The notes below the pieces were generated by a model. It was given only the letters and a program-made list of their open reading frames with translations. It had not been told where the DNA came from and made no database searches. Positions 16,379-23,287 of a DNA stretch of 25,470 nucleotides are shown here, one piece after another (position 1 is the stretch's first letter; each line of letters opens with the position of its first letter). This DNA comes from a virus, in IMG/VR virus record IMGVR_UViG_3300027977_000183, positions 1-25,470 of that record; one strand, 5' to 3'. The position numbers and the translations under genes are program-made.

Positions 16379-17050
16379 TTATTTTAGCTCTTTTCCTGGG
16401 GCAGCATTTGACTTTGGAGATTCTTTGGGGAAAAGACTCTCAACCCACTCTTGGCATTCGCTTATCGCCATTCCAAGATAAACAAAAAGCTGTGGCTGAT
16501 TGTCAATATGGTCGCTTAAAATTGAGGACAAAGAAGCCATTCCGGCCATAAAGCCCAATTCGTATGTGGTGGTGTCTTCCACTCCATCGCATTCAAGGTC
16601 TTTAATAAATGGTTTGAATTTTTCGTTGAACTCTTCCAGCGTGTAAACTTCGGTTGACACAATCTCGTTGCCTGCGTTGCTTGGTGCTGGCTGCCTTTCG
16701 CGTGTTTCCTCTTCCGCTTTTTTTGCTAGTTTATTGGCAAGATCAAGCCAATCTTTGCAAACCCCTTGTGGTTGATCGTGTACATCAGGAAATACTTTTT
16801 CAAATTCCCTAAATGCTTTCTCTAGCCTTTCAGTCGATTCGATCACCTGACTTTCAACCCACTCTTGGCATTCGCTTATCGCCATTCCAAGATAAGTAAA
16901 AAGCTGTGGCTGATTGTCAATGTTCTCAGATAAAATTGAAGATAAAGCCGCCATTCCAGCTAAAAACCCCTGTTCGTAGGGCGTTGTGTCTTCGATGCCT
17001 TCACGCTCAAGGCCTTCGATAAATGGTTTGATTAGAATTTCGGTTAGCAT
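16379..17050 (-). CDS. Protein with two copies of a ~60-residue unit
   Basis: A 223-residue protein. Residues ~9-66 and ~147-204 are two near-identical copies of one unit, each with EDTT.YE.GF.AGMA.LSSILS and IDNQPQLF.YLGMAISECQ. They are joined by a charged coiled-coil-like linker with a KKAEEETRERQ stretch. No known family is recognised. The gene starts just after dnaB (9 bp gap). The DNA copies are still very similar, so the duplication looks recent. Confidence 0.65.
   Translation of the reverse strand: MLTEILIKPFIEGLEREGIEDTTPYEQGFLAGMAALSSILSENIDNQPQLFTYLGMAISECQEWVESQVIESTERLEKAFREFEKVFPDVHDQPQGVCKDWLDLANKLAKKAEEETRERQPAPSNAGNEIVSTEVYTLEEFNEKFKPFIKDLECDGVEDTTTYELGFMAGMASLSSILSDHIDNQPQLFVYLGMAISECQEWVESLFPKESPKSNAAPGKELK
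16435..16617. repeat. Internal direct repeat, copy A
   Basis: A ~183-bp DNA segment that matches 16849-17031 at a fixed offset of 414 bp. The first ~70 bp are nearly identical; the remainder has scattered differences. It encodes the C-terminal copy of the duplicated protein unit. Confidence 0.85.
16849..17031. repeat. Internal direct repeat, copy B
   Basis: The partner of the segment at 16435-16617, encoding the N-terminal copy of the unit. The 414-bp spacing is a multiple of three, so the frame is kept. Confidence 0.85.
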
Positions 17051-17059
17051 AGATTTTAT

Positions 17060-18469
17060 TTAAAAGGGTAATTGAATTTGGTTGTCTTCGTAGTCATCGT
17101 CCAAACTTGAGTCATACTGAAATTCTGTGCGCTCCTTCACAAACCTAGTGAGTACCGTTCCAGGCTCTCCGTTTCTGAATTTGGCAATGATGATTTCAGC
17201 GAGTCCTTTTGTGCTGTTTCCGTGTTCGTCTTCAAAAATCTGGTAGTATTCAGGGCGATAAATGAAGGTCACTAAATCGCTATCCTGTTCAATTGCTCCA
17301 CTCTCTCTGAGGTCCGAAAGTTGGGGCCGCTTTGATCCTCCCCTGATCTCAACCTGCCTTGAAAGCTGGGACACTTGAATAATCGGTACTTTCAACTCTT
17401 TTGCCAAACCTTTCAAGTCCCTGGTCATGTCGGAAATTTCCTGCTCCCTGAACTTGCCCCCGTTTTTCATCAATTGCAGGTAGTCAATCAGGATAATTTG
17501 ACAACCTTGCGCTGCCATTGAACGGATTTTAGAGGTCACCACGGCAAAATCTGGACTCCCATCATAGTATACGACCGGAAAGCCCTCAATAATCTCAGAG
17601 GCGGCAAGGAAACGTGCGTATTCGCTATTGTCCATCGTGGCCGCATTGACCAACTTAGATAAATTTAATTTGGCTTCCTGAGCTACCATCCTAAAAAACT
17701 GTTCCTCGCTGGTCATTTCAAAGCTGAATAGGCCACATTTTACACCTTCGGCTGCCATGTTTCGGATAATGGTAGTTACAAAACTACTCTTTCCCATACC
17801 CGGCCGAGCCGCAAGTGTGATCAATTGACCAGGTTTAAAGCCCCCAGTTTTGCGATCCAGGTTTGCAATGCCGCATTTTAGCCCTGCGAAGATCCCGCCG
17901 TTGCGCTGCTCGTTGATTTGCTTTCTGGCCCCATCCCCTATTTGCTCCCCGGTCTTTTCTTGCTTTGAAGAAACAACGCTTGAGATTTCAGACACCGCCT
18001 TTTGTGCATATTCCAGCACATCAAATTCGTCCTGTGTATCGTCATAGGCCTTTTGCGCCAAGTCGTAAGAAAACTGTAAAGCAGCCCGACGCATTTCCTT
18101 TTGGCGCAAAATTCGGCTATGGTATTCAATGTTTGCAGAGCTTGCAATTTTATTGGACAACTCAACAAGCTCATAAGGGCTTAAATCATTATCCAAAAAG
18201 TTCAACCGCTTCAATTCCTCCGTGACCGTCAATAAGTCGATGGACATTATTTTGCGGTAGAGGCTTTGCATTGCCAGATAGATCCGCTTGTGGCGATCTA
18301 GGTAGAAAGTATTTTCGTTGACTCCGATCCCCAAAAGTACCGGATAGGCTTCTTTGTCAATCAAGCATGCACCCAAAACAGCTTTCTCAAGCGGTATGGC
18401 CTGGGGTGGAACTTTGCCAAAGACGAAAGTTGAAAGCTTTTCTTCACGGGTTTGTAGGTGCTGTTTCAT
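17060..18469 (-). CDS. dnaB: Replicative DNA helicase, DnaB type
   Basis: A 469-residue helicase. The N-terminal domain (about 20-130) contains the usual EKAVLGACLID. The RecA-like motor has Walker A ARPGMGKS (221-228), a SFEM segment (249-252), Walker B LIDYLQLM (327-334), QVSQLSR and LRESGAIEQDSD. The C-terminus ends in QIQLPF, a fit to a clamp-binding peptide. It unwinds DNA 5'-3' at the fork and would be loaded by the initiator encoded just upstream, whose stop overlaps this ATG (ATGA). Confidence 0.95.
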   Translation of the reverse strand: MKQHLQTREEKLSTFVFGKVPPQAIPLEKAVLGACLIDKEAYPVLLGIGVNENTFYLDRHKRIYLAMQSLYRKIMSIDLLTVTEELKRLNFLDNDLSPYELVELSNKIASSANIEYHSRILRQKEMRRAALQFSYDLAQKAYDDTQDEFDVLEYAQKAVSEISSVVSSKQEKTGEQIGDGARKQINEQRNGGIFAGLKCGIANLDRKTGGFKPGQLITLAARPGMGKSSFVTTIIRNMAAEGVKCGLFSFEMTSEEQFFRMVAQEAKLNLSKLVNAATMDNSEYARFLAASEIIEGFPVVYYDGSPDFAVVTSKIRSMAAQGCQIILIDYLQLMKNGGKFREQEISDMTRDLKGLAKELKVPIIQVSQLSRQVEIRGGSKRPQLSDLRESGAIEQDSDLVTFIYRPEYYQIFEDEHGNSTKGLAEIIIAKFRNGEPGTVLTRFVKERTEFQYDSSLDDDYEDNQIQLPF

Positions 18470-19266
18470 ACCTTATTCAGATTTGGCGTTGGCAATATCC
18501 GGTCATACTTCATCAGGCTGATCTTCTCTTCTTTACTGTATCGGATTTGGCCATTTTGACCTACTTTAGAACTCTCCTTCCAAGCTTTTGCCGCTTGCAT
18601 GTACTTCTCAGCGTTTGAAGCACGAAACAGCGTTGATGGGCAAATGTATTGCTTCATCCGGTCATCTTTACCCCAATCGTTTACTTTGAAGTCAATGACC
18701 AGTTTAAAATCTTCCAACTCCCAACCGTCAACTTTTTGCCGAGCCAACACAAATTGCATCGTTTCTTTCGTCGTTGCCTTGAATGAGGTGTTGGCTTTGG
18801 CGTTGAGGCAGTCAATTACCTCCTTTACAATTTCAATTTTTGAGAGGTCAGGTTTGTTTTCTATTATCTTATTATACTTATCTTCTTTAATTATATTATT
18901 ATGGTTGACATTTTCGTCAACCCCCCTTGTTCTTTTTGACAACCCCCCTTGTTCTTTTTGACAACCCCCCTTGACATTTTCATCAACCCCCTCCATATCC
19001 GAAAAGTCCATTTTGACTTTTATTTTTCGCTTGTACCCATCTTCAATAACTACATTCAAATAGCCCAGCTTTTGTAATCCAGAAATTGCGCGGCTGATCG
19101 TTTCAGAGGTTTTCCCAAAAGCCTTAGCTAAGTAGTCATTACTGGCAAAACAGTAGTTGTATTTGTTTGAAAGGCTTTGAATCTCAGCGTAAAGCCTACA
19201 TTGAAAATCTGAAACGCGGCTGTCGTGTCGTACGACGGTTGGAAGCTGTCCGTATGTATTGTTCAT
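18466..19266 (-). CDS. Replication initiator with winged helix and phage C-terminal domain
   Basis: A 266-residue protein with a two-domain initiator layout. Residues ~20-90 form a winged helix-turn-helix (SNDYLAKAFGKTSETISRAI then LQKLGYL). Residues ~146-226 match the conserved phage replisome-type C-terminal domain (TIGR02220): VIDCLNAKANTSFK...FKLVIDFKVNDWGKDDRMKQYICPSTLF. The linker (93-121) is encoded by the iterons. Like lambda O, it should bind its own gene, melt the AT-rich tract and recruit the helicase encoded next. The start ATG overlaps the previous stop. Confidence 0.82.
   Translation of the reverse strand: MNNTYGQLPTVVRHDSRVSDFQCRLYAEIQSLSNKYNYCFASNDYLAKAFGKTSETISRAISGLQKLGYLNVVIEDGYKRKIKVKMDFSDMEGVDENVKGGCQKEQGGLSKRTRGVDENVNHNNIIKEDKYNKIIENKPDLSKIEIVKEVIDCLNAKANTSFKATTKETMQFVLARQKVDGWELEDFKLVIDFKVNDWGKDDRMKQYICPSTLFRASNAEKYMQAAKAWKESSKVGQNGQIRYSKEEKISLMKYDRILPTPNLNKV
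18845..18904. other. AT-rich tract next to the iterons (candidate unwinding element)
   Basis: About 45 bp (18859-18902) are almost entirely A and T, including TTATTATACTTATC and TTTAATTATATTATTATG. They lie immediately downstream of the iterons in the initiator gene's reading direction. This is the same order as in the lambda origin (iterons, then AT-rich DNA, inside the initiator gene). Confidence 0.65.
18905..18990. repeat. Four 22-bp iterons (probable replication origin)
   Basis: Four tandem units with cores at 18905-18920, 18927-18942, 18949-18964 and 18971-18986, spaced exactly 22 bp. The cores are TTGACATTTTCGTCAA, TTGTTCTTTTTGACAA (twice) and TTGACATTTTCATCAA, each followed by a C5-C6 run. 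All fit TTG-N10-CAA with partial dyad symmetry. The 22-bp period is not a multiple of three, so the protein sequence does not repeat in register and the repeat must be kept for its DNA. Confidence 0.8.
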
Positions 19267-19478
19267 TTGCCAATATTTTGATGGTTATAAAACCAAGCAT
19301 TGATGGCTTCGATCTTATTGATACAATTTTTATCCGCGCATACAGTGGCTATCAGGTGCGACAAATTCAAAAAATCTTCAGGAGAAAAAACAACCCCCTT
19401 GACTTTTATCATCCCTGTTTTAGGGTAGATTTGCAATTGAGAAATTGGATAAACAACGAATTTTGGTGCGTCTTGCAT
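19263..19478 (-). CDS. Small hypothetical protein before the initiator
   Basis: A 71-residue protein from the ATG at 19478. An upstream extension to 19610 is open, but it would start inside the promoter and run through the leader hairpin, so it is rejected. No domain is recognised; it is mixed hydrophobic with two Cys (ADKNC and TVC). The stop overlaps the initiator ATG (ATGA), so the two are translationally coupled and it may be a regulatory partner. Confidence 0.55.
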   Translation of the reverse strand: MQDAPKFVVYPISQLQIYPKTGMIKVKGVVFSPEDFLNLSHLIATVCADKNCINKIEAINAWFYNHQNIGK

Positions 19479-19506
19479 ATCTTTAATTGGTTTGTGATTA
19501 AATAGA

Positions 19507-19588
19507 AAATGCCCGGCTAAAGGTGTGGAACCGCCGAGCATTTCTGACAAATTATAATCCCAATTAAGATATGCAATGGAGGTTCCAC
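19507..19588 (-). promoter_or_regulatory. Structured leader of the initiator-helicase transcript
   Basis: In the minus-strand RNA an 11-bp stem (AAATGCTCGGC at 19543-19533 with GCCGGGCATTT at 19517-19507, one G-U pair) closes a 15-nt loop. The loop contains GGTTCCAC (19532-19525), which is perfectly complementary to GTGGAACC at 19588-19581 upstream. A pseudoknot or a switch between two folds is possible. The element lies between the promoter at 19610-19617 and the ATG at 19478. Confidence 0.5.
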
Positions 19589-19609
19589 GTCCCGTCGAAT
19601 ATCGATTCA

Positions 19610-19640
19610 CAAATATAAAAACTTATTGGGAATCAGGCAA
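19610..19640 (-). promoter_or_regulatory. Promoter for the initiator operon
   Basis: The minus strand has TATATTTG (19617-19610), matching the Bacteroidota -7 box TAnnTTTG, with a TTG 20 bp upstream as -33 element. The start of transcription would fall near 19603, giving a leader of about 125 nt. Confidence 0.6.
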
Positions 19641-19794
19641 GTTTATTATTTGAAATATCCTTGCTTTTCCTTTTATCCCCTTGCTTTTCCTTTTCTTTTT
19701 TTACCTCCGATTTAACTGGATGAGGAAGTAAAACAGGAAGAGGCTTTAAAGGCGTGGTGTCTATTGCCACTGCCATGATGATAGCTGTTATCAT
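19633..19794 (-). CDS. Small protein with hydrophobic start and Lys-rich tail
   Basis: A 53-residue product from the ATG at 19794: MITAIIMAVAI followed by a Pro-rich stretch and a highly basic Lys/Glu tail. It could be a lipid- or membrane-associated peptide. An open extension upstream to a TTG at 19914 would read through two hairpins and looks noncoding. No family is recognised. Confidence 0.4.
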   Translation of the reverse strand: MITAIIMAVAIDTTPLKPLPVLLPHPVKSEVKKEKEKQGDKRKSKDISNNKLA

Positions 19795-19811
19795 TGTTGA
19801 TTTTTTAAAGT

Positions 19812-19830
19812 GCCGGGCATTACACCCGGC
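19812..19830 (-). other. Intergenic GC-rich hairpin
   Basis: Perfect inverted repeat GCCGGG/CCCGGC with a 7-nt loop (19818-19824), 18 bp upstream of the ATG at 19794. There is no long U tract, so it may be an RNA processing or translation-control element and not a strong terminator. Confidence 0.5.
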
Positions 19831-19876
19831 CCCTAAGTAACTTACTACGATCTTAAACAAATTAATGGGCTTTTTC

Positions 19877-19896
19877 AAGCGGTTGCCCTGCCGCTT
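19877..19896. other. Hairpin just after a stop codon
   Basis: AAGCGG/CCGCTT with an 8-nt loop, a few bases after the stop of the 179-residue gene (19901). On the minus strand it is not followed by a U tract. It resembles the other intergenic hairpins in this region. Confidence 0.4.
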
Positions 19897-19900
19897 TATT

Positions 19901-20440
19901 TTAAAGGCTTTCAAGTTGGTTTTTGACCACCAATACTTGCCCTTGCAGCTGCTTTAGCAACATTTCCAGCGCTGTTTTTTGGTTGGTTTGGTACTCGCTC
20001 CATTCGCTATCAATAAAGCCCCTGTATAAATGATCTTTGGTTCCTGTGGTCGTTGTATAAAGTCTCCAATCGTTACCGTCACAATCGCGTTGAGGCGTGC
20101 GGTGTAGTACTTCGATTGCGTTGGCTTTAATCCGGTATACTTTTTCTGGGAAGGTATCAAAAAATGATTGAATAATTTTTTCCAAGTCTTCTATGCCAAA
20201 GCAATTATTGTAAAGCATTGACCTGTAATCACGGGTTACTGTGCGACCAAGACCATAAAAATCACAAGTCACGTCACATGCTTGATCTTCAAAATCGTGA
20301 CCTTCTGGGAAAAATCCAAGAGCTTGAGCAGTCTCGAAAAAGGTTTTAAGCGTAATATCTTGGATTATTTCTTTGCCTTCGCTGTCTTGTTGGATTAGGT
20401 TGCAGCATTCGTGGTTAATGATGTTGATTGAGTAAGTCAT
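19901..20440 (-). CDS. Hypothetical protein
   Basis: A 179-residue protein with ATG at 20440, preceded by TCAACCTATCAAAC instead of an SD sequence. No domain is recognised. It is acidic with several Cys (HECC, DQACDVTCDF) that could bind metal, and a helical C-terminus rich in Leu and Gln. Confidence 0.6.
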   Translation of the reverse strand: MTYSINIINHECCNLIQQDSEGKEIIQDITLKTFFETAQALGFFPEGHDFEDQACDVTCDFYGLGRTVTRDYRSMLYNNCFGIEDLEKIIQSFFDTFPEKVYRIKANAIEVLHRTPQRDCDGNDWRLYTTTTGTKDHLYRGFIDSEWSEYQTNQKTALEMLLKQLQGQVLVVKNQLESL

Positions 20441-20458
20441 GTTTGATAGGTTGAGCTG

Positions 20459-20752
20459 TTAAATGAATTTTTTTGCATCTTCTCGCACCTCGGAAATGGT
20501 GCTTATCTTTTCTGAAAACTGTACGCTTTTAACTTTCCAGCCTAGTTTCAGAAATTCTTGTGCCGCTTTTGTTTTTATTCCATCCCAGTCACAATCCTCA
20601 CCTAATGGGTAAGGAAACGGGTCTACAAATGTAGGGTTGCTTAGGTCTTGTATTTTAAATCCGTGTGGGATTTTGCAATCTGAACAAGCTGCGTCAAACA
20701 TTTGCGAGCCAGTTGCATCGACTTTAACTACTGTGTTTAATACCTTTTTCAT
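20459..20752 (-). CDS. Small hypothetical protein
   Basis: A 97-residue protein with ATG at 20752, preceded by AACCTCACAAC. It contains CSDC (23-26) and a Pro/aromatic stretch (FVDPFPYPLGEDCDWDG). No domain is recognised. Confidence 0.55.
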   Translation of the reverse strand: MKKVLNTVVKVDATGSQMFDAACSDCKIPHGFKIQDLSNPTFVDPFPYPLGEDCDWDGIKTKAAQEFLKLGWKVKSVQFSEKISTISEVREDAKKFI

Positions 20753-20765
20753 GTTGTGAGGTTAA

Positions 20766-20781
20766 GCCGGGTTGCCCCGGC
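20766..20781 (-). other. Intergenic GC-rich hairpin
   Basis: GCCGGG/CCCGGC with a TTGC loop, between the stop of the 74-residue gene (20789) and the ATG at 20752. It has the same six-base arms as the hairpin at 19812-19830. Confidence 0.5.
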
Positions 20782-20788
20782 ATTTGAG

Positions 20789-21013
20789 TTAATTTTGCAG
20801 TGAGTTGTAAGCACGGATAACCGCGTCTACGATTGTTGCTTTTAATGCGTTTAGTGGCGCGTTGTTCCAAGCTTCTCGGGTTAATTCAAATTCTTCTTGA
20901 GATAATCCCAAGTTGGTGCATGCTTGATTAGAAAAGCCGTAGTTCCATTTTCCAGGACGAATAAGTTTCGCGGTAATGATTTGGTTTGCAGCTTTCTTAG
21001 TTAACTTTTTCAT
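20789..21013 (-). CDS. Small hypothetical protein
   Basis: A 74-residue basic protein with ATG at 21013. It begins MKKLTKKAANQIITAKL and is mostly helical; a small DNA-binding or regulatory protein is possible. It is the first gene after the promoter at 21045-21052, so it is probably expressed strongly. Confidence 0.6.
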   Translation of the reverse strand: MKKLTKKAANQIITAKLIRPGKWNYGFSNQACTNLGLSQEEFELTREAWNNAPLNALKATIVDAVIRAYNSLQN

Positions 21014-21044
21014 AGTTGTAAATTGTTTTGTTGTTAATCATACA

Positions 21045-21052
21045 CAAATATA
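21045..21052 (-). promoter_or_regulatory. Promoter (TATATTTG)
   Basis: The minus strand has TATATTTG inside a 19-bp sequence identical to that at 23970-23988 upstream of the recombination operon. The predicted transcript starts near 21038, about 25 nt before the ATG at 21013. Confidence 0.65.
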
Positions 21053-21114
21053 CATACACTTCTTCACATTCACTAATATTAGGGAAATTATTTTCAAATT
21101 ATTTTTTAGGGCAT

Positions 21115-21142
21115 AAAAAAGGGCTGCTTAAAAAGACAGCCC
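21115..21142 (-). terminator. Intrinsic terminator of the recombination operon
   Basis: The minus strand has GGGCTG/CAGCCC (21142-21137 with 21126-21121, 10-nt loop) followed by T6 (21120-21115). It begins 26 bp after the exonuclease stop. The plus strand has no T tract after the stem. Confidence 0.8.
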
Positions 21143-21168
21143 GTAAAAACTCAGTATGAAACAAACAC

Positions 21169-21747
21169 TTAAAAATATCCTTGCTCAACCATGTAAAAGT
21201 AACATTCTTTTGTGGCAATTACGTCGTTTAGGGCGTTGTGAGCGCCTTTGTTTTCGACTCCACAGAAAGTGCAAAGCTCGGTCAATGATGGCCATTTGTA
21301 CCCGGTTTTGTTTTTGTTAGGGATTTTGCAAATGTTGATGCTTTTCTGCATGGTGCAAAATATCTTCTCCCTTAACGATATTGATGATAAAGAAGTGTGA
21401 TTTGCCCGAATTTGTTCGCCTGAGATAATACCTACATCAAAAGAGGAATTGTGAAAAACAACCGTGTCGGCAAGTTCTACCATTTCCTCAAGTTGATTCA
21501 GAACCATTTGAATGTCGTTTCCTTTTGCCTGTGCTTCCTCGGTGGTTATCCCGTGAATGTTCGACGCTTCCATGGGGATTTCGTAACCATCGGGCTTGAT
21601 GATGTATTCATTTTGCCCTAGTATTTCATCCCCGCGAACTAGGGAGAACGCCAAAGATACCATCCTGGGCCATTGGTCATACGGTGCTTTCCAGTTTGAA
21701 GGTAAGCCCGTGGTTTCGGTGTCTAAAAACAAGATTGTTTTGCTCAT
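21169..21747 (-). CDS. DnaQ-like 3'-5' exonuclease
   Basis: A 192-residue DEDD exonuclease. ExoI is FLDTETTG (D9, E11), ExoII is HNSSFDVGII (D104) and ExoIII is HNALNDVIAT (H170, D175), making it a DEDDh enzyme. It probably degrades or proofreads DNA ends in replication or recombination. It is the last gene of the operon, 9 bp after the nuclease gene. Confidence 0.9.
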   Translation of the reverse strand: MSKTILFLDTETTGLPSNWKAPYDQWPRMVSLAFSLVRGDEILGQNEYIIKPDGYEIPMEASNIHGITTEEAQAKGNDIQMVLNQLEEMVELADTVVFHNSSFDVGIISGEQIRANHTSLSSISLREKIFCTMQKSINICKIPNKNKTGYKWPSLTELCTFCGVENKGAHNALNDVIATKECYFYMVEQGYF

Positions 21748-21756
21748 TTTATTTGA

Positions 21757-22623
21757 TTAAAGGTCAAAAAATCCATCCCAATTAGGACTCCAAAAATCAT
21801 GGGACTGCTCCCAATTTCCATTGAAAACGCATTCCTCAAACTTATCAATCACATTTCCGACGTACTTCATCCAGTGTGTTAAGTCTGCATCCCCTACCCT
21901 AACGGCTCTGAAATGGCAAGTACGATCAAAGAACAACAAACGAGCTTCATGCACTCCCAGGCCGTGGGCATAGATCGCGAGTTGCTGAAGTAGCAATTCC
22001 TCCCTGATCTTGTACCGAATTTTGCTTTCTCCGGTATCGGGTGCCATTTTTAGATCCGCTACCCACTCGCCAGTTTTAGCCATGTCTGCAAAACCAAGTA
22101 TGTCCCAGCCCTCAAACTGGAATGTGATTTTGGTTTGGAATTGGTCAGCCTCTTCCAGCGTGTAATGAAACGGCTGATTGCGGTGCATTTTTGCCACCAG
22201 TTTTTCGGCTTCATTGTAAAGCGCCTTATTGATTTTGGAACGCTGTTCTCGATCCATCATTTCCAGTGCCAGGGCTTTAGCATCGGCAAAGTTTACAGGG
22301 CAAGGAACACCCCAAAAACTCAACCAGGCCGCAGCCCCTTCTTTGCTGGTCAGCTTTGCCCCTTCTGGTGGAAAGTAGAAATGTTTGTCGAACGTGTCCG
22401 GTTGCGTTACAAGACAGTCAACCAAGCTCCCAAAAATCATTGCGGGGGTTGGCTTGAACTTGCCCAGCTTGTAGGCTATAAAATGCCGTGGTGATCTGCA
22501 AAAAGCCCTAAGTGATGAAGGACTCAAAGAGATTTCACGGGCTTCTACTCGCTCAATGAAAGCATTGATTTCAGAGCTTGAGAAGTCAAGGTTTTCGGTG
22601 ATTTGGTCGTCAATTTCCTCCAC
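21757..22623 (-). CDS. PD-(D/E)XK exonuclease, RecB/RecE-like
   Basis: A 288-residue nuclease. The N-terminus has LSPSSLRAFCRSPRHF and the GSLVDCLV segment (65-72). The catalytic core has GFAD (D180), then WVADLKMA (D190, K192), then QQLAIYAHG (213-221), the motif set of RecB-family exonucleases. It overlaps the annealing-protein gene by 14 bp. With it, this makes a RecE/RecT- or Red-like pair that resects and anneals phage DNA ends. Confidence 0.82.
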   Translation of the reverse strand: MEEIDDQITENLDFSSSEINAFIERVEAREISLSPSSLRAFCRSPRHFIAYKLGKFKPTPAMIFGSLVDCLVTQPDTFDKHFYFPPEGAKLTSKEGAAAWLSFWGVPCPVNFADAKALALEMMDREQRSKINKALYNEAEKLVAKMHRNQPFHYTLEEADQFQTKITFQFEGWDILGFADMAKTGEWVADLKMAPDTGESKIRYKIREELLLQQLAIYAHGLGVHEARLLFFDRTCHFRAVRVGDADLTHWMKYVGNVIDKFEECVFNGNWEQSHDFWSPNWDGFFDL

Positions 22624-23260
22624 TGCTCAGTAGTTTTTCGCGTTTCATTAAATCCCCTTTTCGGAGGTTGAACATCTTCACCAGTCCAGTAGTGCCAGCC
22701 AATTCCCAAACTTCCCCAAGTTCTTGGATGCTTTGGGCTTGTTCGATCATGCTAGACACCCGCTTCTTTTCATCAATGCCAGCGGCAGGTAAATTTACCT
22801 CAAGCACTTTTTTGTCAGCATCACGGTTGAGGTCACGGCCAAAACAGCGGCCTAAACTTCTTGCTGCATTCTTGAGGGCTTCGGCTTTGGCGTGTGGGTA
22901 GTCTTTAGCCAGGGTATTGCTGATCTTTGCGTCAACGTCAGAGGGCCGCGCCGGGACTTTCTTTTTGTTGACTGCATCCCAGTCGCCTCTTTGCTGGATC
23001 ATTGCGGCCCCGGCCCCGGTACGGATCACCCACTGATTCATGGGGTAGAAAAAGACGTGAAGCTCAAGCGTCATACAAACTTCGTTCCCGATCACGGTAG
23101 TTTGCACGTTTTCGGTTTTCCATAACCCGTGGAAAATCCGGTCTAGTTTGGACTCAATAAAGCCGATTGGGACATACAGCCGTGCATCTTGGGCTTTGAT
23201 CTCTTCGGGCTTTGGTTCCTCTTGCAAAGTGTACAAGAGTTCTTGTAATGCGTTATCCAT
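22610..23260 (-). CDS. Rad52-like single-strand annealing protein
   Basis: A 216-residue protein. Residues 29-90 have the YVPIGFIESKLDRIFHGLW and RTGAGAAMI segments, and residues 126-146 carry AEALKNAARSLGRCFGRDL, which resembles the Rad52/Sak core. The C-terminal ~60 residues form a linker and helix. It is placed before the exonuclease, as in other phage recombination operons. The start ATG follows an AACCTCACAAC leader. Confidence 0.75.
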   Translation of the reverse strand: MDNALQELLYTLQEEPKPEEIKAQDARLYVPIGFIESKLDRIFHGLWKTENVQTTVIGNEVCMTLELHVFFYPMNQWVIRTGAGAAMIQQRGDWDAVNKKKVPARPSDVDAKISNTLAKDYPHAKAEALKNAARSLGRCFGRDLNRDADKKVLEVNLPAAGIDEKKRVSSMIEQAQSIQELGEVWELAGTTGLVKMFNLRKGDLMKREKLLSSGGN

Positions 23261-23287
23261 GTGTGTTGTGAGTTGTGAGGTTAAAAA

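Noticed and set aside
18905-18990. CRISPR-like array
   Set aside because: The units are directly abutting with a 22-bp period, lie inside a coding gene, and have no unique spacers; iterons explain them better.
19479-19610. N-terminal extension of the small gene before the initiator
   Set aside because: It would begin within the -7 promoter box and read through the leader hairpin; the ATG at 19478 fits better.
19795-19914. TTG-started extension of the 53-residue gene
   Set aside because: It overlaps two hairpins and has a noncoding look; the ATG at 19794 is preferred, though not proven.
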